Below, in pieces: positions 1-7,670 of a stretch of DNA of 22,669 bases. The translations under genes and the position numbers were made by a program. Positions within the stretch are counted from its first letter, which is position 1, and each line of letters begins with the position of its first letter. The notes under the pieces are model-generated. The model was not told the origin of the DNA. It did not search any database and worked only from the letters and a program-made list of their open reading frames with translations. The stretch lies in the NCBI GenBank assembly GCA_947372535.1, contig CANBUA010000043.1:1-22669 (forward strand), written 5' to 3'. This DNA is from Burkholderiales bacterium. Lineage in GTDB: Bacteria > Pseudomonadota > Gammaproteobacteria > Burkholderiales > Burkholderiaceae.

Positions 1-633
1 CGAAGTCTCTCGAAGGTGGAAGCTATGGCCGGCTCAAGCACCCGGCAGGGTGTGGGTGTTGCGCGACGTCGAAGAAGGCCACCACGGTGCGGTCGGCCGA
101 TGGGGCCAAGAGCTTTCCGAGCAAGCGGCCGTGGATGATCAGCCATTGAAGAGCTTCAGGCTTTTCGGCAATCGGCGATGCGCTATCTGGCGGCTGAACG
201 TTCAATTCGACCAGCTGAACGCAAAGGCCATGCCCAGCAGCTCATGCCAGAGCCGACGCCTCCGCGGCAGTCCCGCGTTCAAAAGGAAAACGGCATGTTC
301 TGCCCCCATGGCGGCCTGCCGCCGCTTGGGTGCTTTCCACACCTTGGCATGATGCCCACCATGCCCTGAATGGTGCCAGGATGCACAGGCCATCACCCGA
401 GATAACCGGCTTCCGCGTTGAATGCCCCATGCTGATCGCAAGATGCCACGATGAACTGACAGCCTCGCTGACAAGCAGCGATGGGCAGCCCGTGAATGAG
501 TAACCGAGAATTCATGCTTTTCAGTCTTCAGCCAATGCGCCGACGACTAAAAATATGCTGACGGATTTGGTGATTCACGCTGGCGCCAAGGGACATCTAA
601 CGTGACAGGTGCGCAACAGATACAGGATGTGCC
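1..633. other. Left-edge stretch with no supportable gene
   Basis: No reading frame here has a convincing start, ribosome site and protein-like composition together. A 60-residue minus-strand frame at 23-205 looks faintly protein-like in its middle but has no recognisable domain; it may be a remnant of a broken gene. A small inverted repeat, GGCGGC-CT-GCCGCC, lies at 310-323. From about 480 onward the DNA becomes visibly richer in A and T, leading into the low-GC gene that starts at 634. Confidence 0.4.
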
Positions 634-1215
634 ATGAACATGCAGATTCACTCTCGCTCTACCTTGTCTGCAATGTATCGGCCGCCAGACGGCGCTACCC
701 CGATTCGCACTTCTGGCGAGGCACAAAAAGTTGGCGGCGATTCTGCTGACAGGGTGACCATATCCAAAGATGCCCTGGCTCGTTTGGATGCAAGCCAAAA
801 TCTGAACCAATCACGCGTGTCTGCGGTTGGGCGCTACAGGGATGCAGTCATCCGGAATGCCGAAGCGGACGCTTCAGCCGCTGAAAAAATGGCCAGTGAG
901 TTGGCTCACGACGTGAGTTACGCTCAAACAGGACCATTGGTTGATATTTCAAATCTCCCGAAAATCACCTACACATACACGGGCGAGCCTGTGACGAATG
1001 AAAATATGGCTGCATTCAAAAGTGAAGCGACAAAGGTAAGTTCAGGGCGCCTGGCGCTATACAACGAGGAAAAATCAAAAGGAACGCCAGATGCGCAGAT
1101 CATCAAGAAGATATTCGACTACGACGATCGGCAAAGCGAGCAATACCAGAAAATAACGGGGACTTATGATTTTGTTCAGGACAAGCTTGCGAGTCGTGCT
1201 TTGGTCAGCACTTGA
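634..1215 (+). CDS. Hypothetical protein with D-x-V-T-I-S motif
   Basis: Encodes 193 residues of unknown function. The ATG at 634 is preceded by AGGA at 624-627 with six-base spacing, which supports the start. The first 35 residues or so are polar and probably disordered, followed at about residues 39-51 by DRVTISKDALARL, a motif shared in looser form with the three following genes and resembling the segment found in FlgM-type anti-sigma factors. The remainder is mostly charged helix, with a Tyr/Thr-rich stretch around residues 105-120. There is no signal peptide or membrane segment. The gene is clearly richer in A and T than its neighbours (for example AAA, ATA and GAA codons), which suggests recent acquisition. 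It converges on the next gene. The open frame, start and composition are seen; the family relation is inferred. Confidence 0.75.
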   Translation: MNMQIHSRSTLSAMYRPPDGATPIRTSGEAQKVGGDSADRVTISKDALARLDASQNLNQSRVSAVGRYRDAVIRNAEADASAAEKMASELAHDVSYAQTGPLVDISNLPKITYTYTGEPVTNENMAAFKSEATKVSSGRLALYNEEKSKGTPDAQIIKKIFDYDDRQSEQYQKITGTYDFVQDKLASRALVST

Positions 1216-1268
1216 GTCCAAGTCCAGGGGTTGATCGATTTGGGTCTGACTTCGGCGCATCGCCAATC

Positions 1269-1286
1269 AAAAGCCCGGCGTCGGGC
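1269..1286 (-). terminator. Rho-independent terminator of the minus-strand gene at 1344
   Basis: Read on the minus strand, GCCCG-ACGC-CGGGC is followed directly by TTTT. It lies about 57 bases past the stop codon of the minus-strand gene. A second hairpin, CTCGTG-TGTC-CACGAG at 1293-1308, lies between the two but lacks a T-run. Confidence 0.55.
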
Positions 1287-1343
1287 AGGCCTCTCGTGTG
1301 TCCACGAGCGGTTACGCCGAACCCAACCTCTGCGCTCCACGCG

Positions 1344-2117
1344 TCATTGATTCAGTGCCTTGTGCAATTGCGCATAGAAGTCCATGTCATGATTGAACTG
1401 GGCTTCCGAGATCAGGTTGCGAGAGCGATCCTGCTTGAGCCCCTCCATGATGTTGTTCACGGCGCCGGCATAGTCGTAGTTCGCGTCTGCATAAGGGTTG
1501 CGCCAGGCCGGGTCATCGGGCGCCACCACCGTCACCTGCCCCGTTGCGGGGTCCGGGTGCATGTTGGCCAAGCCCACCGACAGCATCATCTGCGCGGGGA
1601 TGTCGCCAAACGAGCGGCCCTCGGTGGCTTGGGCCCAGGCGGCTTTGAATGACTCAGGCGCGTTGTTGGGCGGGAACGTGATGAAGTTGCCCGCCCCCAC
1701 GCTGGTCAGGCCGTTGTTGTCGGTGTCCTGCTCGGCGCCAGGCTGGGCCAGCAGATTCGCGGCGCCTTCCTGATTGAGCGTGGCCACATCAATCGGCTGG
1801 GCCAGGCAGTGGGCCGCTTGGACGGCTGCCAACTCATCGCTGCTCAGCGTTGTGAGAAAGCGCTTCGGATCCGCCTGGGCTTGCGAAGATTCGGCCTTTT
1901 GCAGGACATCCCGGAAGGTGGCCTGCTGGGCATCGCTGACCTCGCGCTGCCGCATCATGCGCAGCGCCTCATCAGAGAAGCTGACCACCGTGCTCGACGT
2001 CTCGGCAGAGGGGCCAGGCGCGCGCGGCATGGCCTGGCCGGTTGCTGCCGAAGCAGACACATCACTGGCGCGAGCGACTGCGCTGTAGTGAGCCGTGGGG
2101 GCAGGTGACAGACGCAT
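1344..2117 (-). CDS. Hypothetical protein with EF-hand-like loop
   Basis: A 257-residue protein of unknown function. I place the start at the ATG at 2117, because GAGGA lies four bases upstream; the frame is open further upstream to 2291 but that extension has no ribosome site and looks non-protein-like. The N-terminal 45 residues are Ala/Ser/Pro-rich and lead into STVVSFSDEALRMM, a variant of the motif shared with the neighbouring genes. A helical part follows, then LSSDELAAVQAAHCLAQPI, then DTDNNGLTSVG near residues 133-143, whose D-x-D-x-N-G pattern resembles a calcium-binding EF-hand or dockerin-type loop. The C-terminal part (from about residue 145) carries FPPNNAPESFKAAW and a Tyr/Asp-rich region. 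I recall related uncharacterised proteins in other proteobacteria but know no function. It is transcribed divergently from the gene at 2315, with 197 bases between them. Confidence 0.75.
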   Translation of the reverse strand: MRLSPAPTAHYSAVARASDVSASAATGQAMPRAPGPSAETSSTVVSFSDEALRMMRQREVSDAQQATFRDVLQKAESSQAQADPKRFLTTLSSDELAAVQAAHCLAQPIDVATLNQEGAANLLAQPGAEQDTDNNGLTSVGAGNFITFPPNNAPESFKAAWAQATEGRSFGDIPAQMMLSVGLANMHPDPATGQVTVVAPDDPAWRNPYADANYDYAGAVNNIMEGLKQDRSRNLISEAQFNHDMDFYAQLHKALNQ

Positions 2118-2314
2118 GAGGTCCTCACGGATGGGGTCAGACGAACTGCTCGTGTGCGGATGGTGCCGCTTGCGAGCAAGGCACATCCGACGAATTGCGC
2201 CCCCTATGCTCGCTTCATTGCAGCAAGGGCCATCGCGCATGTCCGACATGCTCTGAGGACGCGTCGTCACAAACAGCGAGCGGCACGACAAAAAGGCACC
2301 AGCGCGAGGGCACC

Positions 2315-2935
2315 ATGTTCATCCAAGGGTTCAGCACAGCCGCCACGTCATATGCCACCACGAAATCCGTGAACAACGCAGCGGCGACATCGGCCTCGCG
2401 AACGAATGCGGGCAACACGGTTTCGGACACCAAGCTGACGCTGTCTGACCGCGCCCAGTCGCTTGCCGGGCTGACAGCTGATGACGTGCAGGCCAAGCTG
2501 GATGCCATCAAAGCCAAGCCAGCCACGCAGCGCTCAGAGGAAGACGGCGAATTTCTGCGCACCCATGACGAACGCTTGTCGCAGTTGACCGCCCCCGGCG
2601 CCAAGGCCTGGTCGGCCGACGACCTGGACTATGTGCAAAAGGCTGCGGGCATGGTCAACACCATGAGCAAGTTGTCACCCAGCGAGAAGCAGCTCTACGA
2701 CGACCTGGTGTCTCAAGGCAAGACGGATGCAGCCAATGGCCTGGCCTTGGTGGCACTGTCGCGCATGGGCAATGAGCAAGTGAACCTGGGCAATGGCCAG
2801 ACCTTTGATCCAAACACCACAGCGGTGACGCCCGACAACATCCGCCAGTTGTTCAGCCAGATGTTTGTCGATTCGGATGGATCGTCAGGGCGCGCGTTCG
2901 ACGCCCTCGCCAGTGCGTTGGATGAGAAGGCATGA
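2315..2935 (+). CDS. Hypothetical protein, first gene of a two-gene operon
   Basis: A 206-residue protein of unknown function. The ATG at 2315 has GAGGG just upstream (2306-2310) with four-base spacing; an open extension back to 2195 has no ribosome site. The first 40 residues are rich in Ala, Ser, Thr and Asn, followed by TKLTLSDRAQSLAG, the best match in this cluster to the D-x-V-T-L-S-x-x-A motif. The rest is predicted helical and charged, with LSPSEKQLYDDLVSQGK in the middle and VDSDGSSGRAFDALASAL near the end. There is no signal peptide, cysteine or membrane segment. Its last bases overlap the next gene by ATGA at 2932-2935, which implies translational coupling. Function cannot be assigned. 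Confidence 0.78.
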   Translation: MFIQGFSTAATSYATTKSVNNAAATSASRTNAGNTVSDTKLTLSDRAQSLAGLTADDVQAKLDAIKAKPATQRSEEDGEFLRTHDERLSQLTAPGAKAWSADDLDYVQKAAGMVNTMSKLSPSEKQLYDDLVSQGKTDAANGLALVALSRMGNEQVNLGNGQTFDPNTTAVTPDNIRQLFSQMFVDSDGSSGRAFDALASALDEKA

Positions 2936-3906
2936 CCATGATGACCATCGGCAGCGTGACAGCAGGATATCCAGGGCCATCGACATCCACATCGTCCTAC
3001 GTGGGGGCGACCACAGCGCTGGCCACGGATGCTTCCACGGCAACCCATCCACATTCTTCTGATCAGGTGACACTGAGCGCACGCCCGACTGGCCAGTCGC
3101 TGCTGATGTCACGGGTGTTTCATGCGCCGTCGAACGCCACGGTACCGGTGGAGACCATCGACAACGCCAGCGCCATTGCATCCCATTTCTTGACCCTCCG
3201 TGATCGCGCGCAGTTGGCAGATCTTTACGACTACGCCTCGGCCAACGCCATCGACCTGGCTCACGTCGACGCATTGGCCTCGGACCTGGCGCGTTACCGC
3301 CAGATCGGTGGCGCACCCGTGGGGCAGCGCTGGGACATCGAAGGCCATGGCGTCGCTTATGTGTTTGTGGCGTCGGATGAGGCTGTGGCGAACAGGATCT
3401 TGTCTGGCTCCGCCATCCAGAACACGACACTGGATCGCGGGTTCATACAGAACCTGTTGGATCCGAATCAAAGCCCGACCCACGGAGCAGATTTCAAGTT
3501 CCTGGAAAAGGCCATGACCGTCTTGTCGCCTTCAGGCGATGACGGAGCCGCTGAGGCTGAGGCCTCGCAGGAGGGCGGTGACGCCTATTTCCAGAACGAC
3601 ACACCGTTTGGCGGCGGACCTCACAACGTCATCGTGAAAAGGATGTCGCTCGACGTGATGCTGGATCTCCAAACGGGGAAGCTGATCAGTGATCCATCGA
3701 AAGGCAACGGCGCCAACAAAGATGTGGCGGATGCAGGCCATACCGGCGCAACCGACGCCACTGCAACGACAAAAGAAGACCGTCTCTTGTTTTTGTTGAA
3801 CGCCATGGCCGATCAGCGGCACAGGGCGTCGCCCACAATGCAAGCGACCCAGCCTCTGCACACGACGGCAGCCACGTTCTACGCCAAGCTTCAAGCCCTG
3901 AAGTAG
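2932..3906 (+). CDS. Hypothetical protein, second gene of the operon
   Basis: A 324-residue protein of unknown function. The frame can start at ATG 2932, overlapping the previous stop, or at ATG 2938 or 2941; AGAAGG at 2925-2930 is better spaced for 2938, so the true start may be two codons in. The N-terminal 45 residues are Ser/Thr/Ala-rich and end in SSDQVTLSARPTGQSL, the shared motif. Residues of about 70-150 are helical and may form a compact domain, and GHGVAYVFVASDEAVANRIL suggests a beta-alpha element. A low-complexity acidic stretch (SGDDGAAEAEASQEGGD) precedes a short region with NVIVKRMSLDVMLDLQTGKLIS, which reads like a pair of beta strands. The C-terminus is again low in complexity. 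No known domain is recognised. Confidence 0.76.
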   Translation: MTMMTIGSVTAGYPGPSTSTSSYVGATTALATDASTATHPHSSDQVTLSARPTGQSLLMSRVFHAPSNATVPVETIDNASAIASHFLTLRDRAQLADLYDYASANAIDLAHVDALASDLARYRQIGGAPVGQRWDIEGHGVAYVFVASDEAVANRILSGSAIQNTTLDRGFIQNLLDPNQSPTHGADFKFLEKAMTVLSPSGDDGAAEAEASQEGGDAYFQNDTPFGGGPHNVIVKRMSLDVMLDLQTGKLISDPSKGNGANKDVADAGHTGATDATATTKEDRLLFLLNAMADQRHRASPTMQATQPLHTTAATFYAKLQALK

Positions 3907-4098
3907 CCCCCAAAGTTTCGCTGCTCCGCACGTGGCCGATGGCGCCAGCCTGGGCTACCCGTTCATTTCTCGCGGCCCGCAAGGCCCCCGAGCCCGGCCC
4001 GCCGCCCGTTCTGCCTTGCCCGCAAGGTAATTTCGGACAAACGCAAGGCTTTTGGGCTTGCGCGCCGGGTTCAGCAACCCGGCCCGCAAGGCGTTTTC

Positions 4099-4117
4099 AC
4101 TGGCACGCCAGTCTTTT
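4099..4117 (+). terminator. Possible weak terminator after the 2315-3906 operon
   Basis: A five-pair stem, ACTGG-CACG-CCAGT, is followed by CTTTTT on the plus strand. It lies about 190 bases past the stop of the second operon gene, so it would end a long 3' untranslated region. The stem is short. Confidence 0.3.
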
Positions 4118-4197
4118 TGGCTGGGCCGCAAAGCTCCGAGGGCCGAGCGCAAGCCTATTCATCCCAAGTGCAAGCCCAATCACCTTGCGCGCCAAGC

Positions 4198-4222
4198 AAA
4201 AAGCCCGGCTAGCCGGGCTTTT
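4198..4222. terminator. Bidirectional rho-independent terminator
   Basis: A perfect inverted repeat, GCCCGGC-TA-GCCGGGC, flanked by five A on the left and four T on the right, so it can end transcription from either strand. It lies 24 bases past the stop of the minus-strand gene at 4247. The right arm with its T-run (GCCGGGCTTTT) recurs exactly at 4254-4264 inside the end of that gene. Confidence 0.8.
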
Positions 4223-4246
4223 GAAGTTGCGAGCCTGCCAACAGGT

Positions 4247-4714
4247 TCAAGCGGCCGGGCTTTTCGCCGCAGCGCTGCTGCGGCTGAACCGGGCCGACAT
4301 GCCCTTGCGCAGCTCTTCCAGGCCCGAACCCTTGCCCAGCACCTTCAGCAGGGCGTAGCCCTCCAGCGAAGCGCTCATCACGTCGCTGCCCAGGGCCATC
4401 TCGGTGTCGTCCAGGCGGCCCAGCAGCTGGCGCAGGCGGGCGCCGCGCGAGCGCAGCACGTCCAGGGCGTGCAGATCGCGCTGGGCCTCGGCCAGGTCCA
4501 CGCTGGCGTGCAGCATCTGGGGGTTCTGGGCCATCACCGTCAGGGCCTGGCGGCAGAAGGCTTCGGATTTATCACCCATCTTGTTGAGCGCGCGGCGCTC
4601 GTCGCTGCTCAGGTCCAGCAGCTGGCCGAACTGGGCCTCCAGCGCCTGGATGGCGCCGTCGATGGCCTGCAGGCTGTCGTCGTTCAGTTCAAGAGAGATC
4701 AGGTTCTGGCTCAT
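4247..4714 (-). CDS. Conserved hypothetical helical protein
   Basis: A 155-residue protein with no signal peptide and no membrane segment, predicted to be almost wholly helical. The start is the ATG at 4714, with AGAGGA five bases upstream. The central part, ALNKMGDKSEAFCRQAL followed by NPQMLHASVDLAEAQRDL, and the later TEMALGSDVMSASLEGYALL match a conserved hypothetical family that I recall from Burkholderiales and a few other bacteria; no function is known to me. The likely fold is a small helical bundle. The C-terminus ends in a loose Ser/Ala/Lys tail. It is separated by 36 bases from the end of the kinase gene upstream and has its own terminator at 4198-4222, so it could be the last gene of that transcript or expressed alone. 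Confidence 0.8.
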   Translation of the reverse strand: MSQNLISLELNDDSLQAIDGAIQALEAQFGQLLDLSSDERRALNKMGDKSEAFCRQALTVMAQNPQMLHASVDLAEAQRDLHALDVLRSRGARLRQLLGRLDDTEMALGSDVMSASLEGYALLKVLGKGSGLEELRKGMSARFSRSSAAAKSPAA

Positions 4715-4750
4715 GGTGTCCTCTGTGTTTAGGTTGTAGAGGGCTGCACC

Positions 4751-6543
4751 TTAGCCAGGCGGCGCGGTGGCGGCCATCCCCGCGAGGGGCGATTGCGCCA
4801 GCCTCTTGATCTTGGCCAGATGCGGCAACATGGCCAGGTACAGCGCCTCGGGCTCAACGGGCTTGGCGATGTAGCCATTCATGCCAGCAGCCAGGCAGCG
4901 GGCCCGGTCCTCGGCAAAGGCGTTGGCGGTCATGGCCAGAATCGGCACGTCGGACATGCCAGGCAAGCGCCGGATGGCGCGGGTCGCATCCAGGCCGTCC
5001 ATGACGGGCATCTTCATGTCCATCAGGATCAGCGCATGGGCCGTGGTCTGCACACTCTTCAAGGCTTCCTCGCCATTGCTGACCACCTGCACTTGCAGGC
5101 CCACGCATTCCAGCAGGTTGCGCGCGAACTCCTGGCTGAGGGGATCGTCTTCCACCACCAGCACCTGTTGCCCAGACAGGCCCAGCGCCAGGATTTCCTG
5201 CATGGCCGACTGCATTGGCGTGTTCGAACAAGCCTGGACTTCGTTGATGGCGCGCCGCAGGCGGGCCGTCATCCAGAACGTGCTGCCCACGCCCGGTTCG
5301 CTGCTCACACCGGCATCGCCGCCCATCAGGGTCGCGAGCCGCCTGGCGATCACCAGGCCCAGGCCGGTACCACCATATTGCGGGTGTTGGAGCCATCCGC
5401 CTGCGAGAACACACGGAACAACTGGGTCTGCTGCTCTGCGCTCAGCCCAATGCCTTCATCGGCCACCTCGATGCGCACCAGCAGACTGAGCTCATCCTCT
5501 TCGCTGGCGGTGGCCCGCACCGAGATCCGCCCATGTTCGGAAAACTTGACGGCGTTGCCGACAAAGTTGATGAGGATCTGCTTCATGCGCAAGGCATCCC
5601 CGCACAACAGGCCCGACAGGCTTGAGGCCACCGTGCCGTCCATCTGCAGGCCCTTGGCATCGGCCATGGCCTCGTGCATGTGCAGGGTTTCAGCGATCGC
5701 TTGAGCCAATGAAAACGGCAAGTTCTCCAGGGTCATCTTGTCGGCATCGATCCGGGCCATGTCGAGCACATCGTTGATGATGGCCAGCAGATGCTGTGAG
5801 GCCTGGGTGCTCTTGTTGAGCCAATCGATCTGCCTGGGGTCGGTGGCGCGGAGCAAGGCCAGGTGTGTCATGCCCATGACGCCGTTCATGGGCGTGCGCA
5901 ATTCATGGCTCATGTTGGCCAGGAACATGCTCTTGGCGCGGTTGGCGGCCTCTGCCGCATCCCTGGACTGGAGCAGCTCGGCCGTGCGCAGGAAGACCAG
6001 CTCTTCCAGGTGATGCCGGTATCGCTCCAGCTCGTCGACCAGCAGCTTGCGCGCGGTGTTGTCCGTGCCGTGCAGCAGGTAGCCAATGATCTTGCCCTGT
6101 GCATCGCACAGCGTGGTCACCGACACCACCGCAGGCAGGCGCCGACCATCCTTGCGCACATATGTCAGCTCATAGATGTCTTCGTCGCCCCGTGCGGCCT
6201 TGCAGACCAGGGCCTCGAATCCCGGCGCGATGGGGGTGCCAAATTCATCGGAGAGTGATTTGGCGCGCGTGATCAGCTCTTGCGGATCAGACAGATCGGC
6301 CGGTGTCATCTTGTTGAGCACCTCGGCCGCGGTGTAACCCAGCATCAGTTCAGCACCTGCGTTGAAGATCTGGATGACGCCCTGGGCATCCGTCGCGATG
6401 CTGGAGAAGTTGGTGCTGCAGAGAATGGCCTCCTGAAGCGCCAGCGCCAGCACCGTGGATTCCTGTGCGCTGACTTCGGTGAAGTGCCCGATGGTGAGCG
6501 CAGCAGGATCGACGGTCGTGCGTCCGGGTCGCTGCATGGTCAT
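4751..6543 (-). pseudogene. Hybrid sensor histidine kinase, frameshifted in the ATPase domain
   Basis: As written this would be a protein of about 600 residues: a PAS domain (roughly residues 45-170), a coiled linker, a HisKA dimerisation domain with the phospho-accepting His in MSHELRTPMNGVMGM near residue 215, a HATPase domain with N-box NFVGNAVKF, and a C-terminal receiver domain with the phospho-accepting Asp in [13 protein letters not shown] and the conserved Lys in YIAKPVEP. The reading frame breaks near 5378: the expected sequence [17 protein letters not shown] is present only if one base is added, and the first frame instead ends at a stop at 5350. The break falls inside the ATP-binding G-box region, so neither half would be a working ATPase. 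The start may be ATG 6543 (GAGG six bases upstream) or GTG 6555. No transmembrane segment is seen, so the intact form would be cytoplasmic. A sequencing error is possible. Confidence 0.85.
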
Positions 6544-6668
6544 GTTCCGCCTCACATGACCTTGGAATGAGCTTCATGAGGTGACCATGGCCATGCTGCG
6601 GTCTCACCTCCAGTTGCTTATACGCGCATTGCGCAAGCGGTGCACGGCTTTCTGATGGGCGATCGCCC

Positions 6669-7130
6669 TCAGGGAAGCGGGGCAGGCGGAGGAGGGGCAA
6701 TCGCCGTGTTCAACAGCACCACGGCCTGTTGCCCCACGCGCATCAGGCGCCCCCCGTGTTGGTCCACATGGCGTTGCGCTTCTTCATGCGTGCTGAACCA
6801 GTGGTTGGGGTAGCCCACCTGGGTGCGGACCATGTCGAAGTGCGCCAGATCGTCCACGGTCATCGTGGCCAGGCTGGCCCGGTAGGTTTCCCAGTTGTCG
6901 AAACCCGCTTCAACAGCGAGCAGGCGCAGCAGATGCTTGCGCTGGACGATGTGGCGCTGCCTGCGCAGCTCGGTCAGCGCGATGCCCTGCAGCACCTGCT
7001 GCAGCAGCAGCCTGCGCAGCACAGGCAAGGACAGGGACAAGGATTCGGACGCCGCGGCGCGGTGCAGGCGCTTGGCCTCGCGCAAGATGGCGGTGATGGC
7101 TTCGGGCGAAGCAAGGTGAGGGGTGTGCAT
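6669..7130 (-). CDS. Hypothetical protein
   Basis: A 153-residue protein of unknown function. The ATG at 7130 has GGAG five bases upstream; the frame is open to 7238 but that part has no ribosome site. The N-terminal two thirds are helical and rich in Leu, Arg and Gln (LRRLLLQQVLQGIALTELRRQRHIVQRKHLLRLL), followed by AGFDNWETYRASL and a C-terminal segment HFDMVRTQVGYPNHWFSTHEEAQRHVDQHGG that may be a small alpha-beta fold. The last residues are a Pro-rich tail. No signal peptide is present. A perfect palindrome, GGGCGATCGCCC, abuts the stop codon at 6657-6668. It is followed by the kinase gene, with about 125 bases between them, so it may be independent. Confidence 0.68.
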   Translation of the reverse strand: MHTPHLASPEAITAILREAKRLHRAAASESLSLSLPVLRRLLLQQVLQGIALTELRRQRHIVQRKHLLRLLAVEAGFDNWETYRASLATMTVDDLAHFDMVRTQVGYPNHWFSTHEEAQRHVDQHGGRLMRVGQQAVVLLNTAIAPPPPAPLP

Positions 7131-7279
7131 ACCAACTCCAGATGTCAGGCCTGCTCGCTGTGGGCCTAGGAGGGGGTATGCAAGCGCAGGGCTTGCGAGA
7201 GGAATTGGTGCTTGCGCTTTCGCGAGGGGGGCACCCAAGCATGCCCGCAGGCATTGTAGCGGGCCCGCGCGGGCAAGGC

Positions 7280-7633
7280 TCAGTCTTCGTCCGGCTCCCA
7301 GTCCTTCACCTCTTCAAACGGCGCAGCAGGGTCTTCGGCCTTCTGGAAGGCCGAGCCGATGGGCGCACCCAGGTGGGGAATGATGGACGGGTCGCAATTG
7401 GCCAGGAAGTTGAGCTCGTACTGGCCCTGCTTGCCCGCCTTCTCCATGTAGGCGTCGGTTTCCATGCCGGACAGGAAGCGCCAGCCGCTGTCTGTCTTGC
7501 CGATCGGGTCTTCGCGGTACATGAAGCGCACGGGCAGGCCTTCCACCGTGATGCGGTCGGTGGCGATGCAGGTGCCGGTGTCGGCCACCAGGGGGCGGAT
7601 GTCTTCGGCGGTGAGTTTGAGCTTTTTGGCCAC
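7280..7633 (-). CDS. DUF2185 (Imm33-like) protein
   Basis: A protein of 117 residues recognised by CIATDRITVEGLPVRFMYRE, then SGWRFLSGMETDAYM, then NCDPSIIPHLGAPIGSAF, the sequence pattern of the DUF2185 family, which is also grouped with polymorphic-toxin immunity proteins of the Imm33 type. The domain spans almost the whole chain (about residues 20-100) and ends in an acidic tail. The start is uncertain: GTG at 7633 is the only near start that keeps the usual length, with only a weak GAAAG upstream. It lies 37 bases past the methyltransferase stop, so it probably shares its transcript. No toxin gene is seen nearby, so a role in toxin immunity is not supported by context; a general housekeeping or regulatory role is equally possible. 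Confidence 0.8.
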   Translation of the reverse strand: MAKKLKLTAEDIRPLVADTGTCIATDRITVEGLPVRFMYREDPIGKTDSGWRFLSGMETDAYMEKAGKQGQYELNFLANCDPSIIPHLGAPIGSAFQKAEDPAAPFEEVKDWEPDED

Positions 7634-7670
7634 GGTGGCTTTCGCGAGAGATCGGGGGAGTGGCGGGATT

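Larger units (their letters stand above)
3907..4246. other. Hairpin-rich noncoding stretch
   Basis: No gene is supported here. The segment carries a series of short inverted repeats: CCTTGC-CC-GCAAGG at 4014-4027, CGCAAG...CTTGCG at 4042-4062, CCGGGTT-CAGC-AACCCGG at 4065-4082, ACTGG-CACG-CCAGT at 4099-4112, and the terminator at 4198-4222. The word GGCCCGCAAGGC occurs exactly at 3974-3985 and 4081-4092, and CGCAAG or CTTGCG recurs many times. This may be a structured 3' untranslated region, a small RNA or a cluster of dispersed short repeats; the sequence alone does not decide. Confidence 0.45.

Noticed and set aside
1212..1652. A 146-residue plus-strand frame over the terminator and the end of the 1344 gene
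   Set aside because: Overlaps a terminator and the antisense strand of a better-supported gene; no ribosome site.
5350..5353. Two separate genes with a coupled GTGA overlap (kinase and a response regulator)
   Set aside because: The junction splits the ATP-binding domain of a single kinase, and adding one base restores the expected motif; a true gene boundary is very unlikely.
7252..7274. Strong promoter or terminator before the 7130 gene
   Set aside because: TACAAT on the minus strand and the palindrome GCCCGCGCGGGC are present, but no -35 at proper distance and no T-run were found, so neither was listed as a feature.
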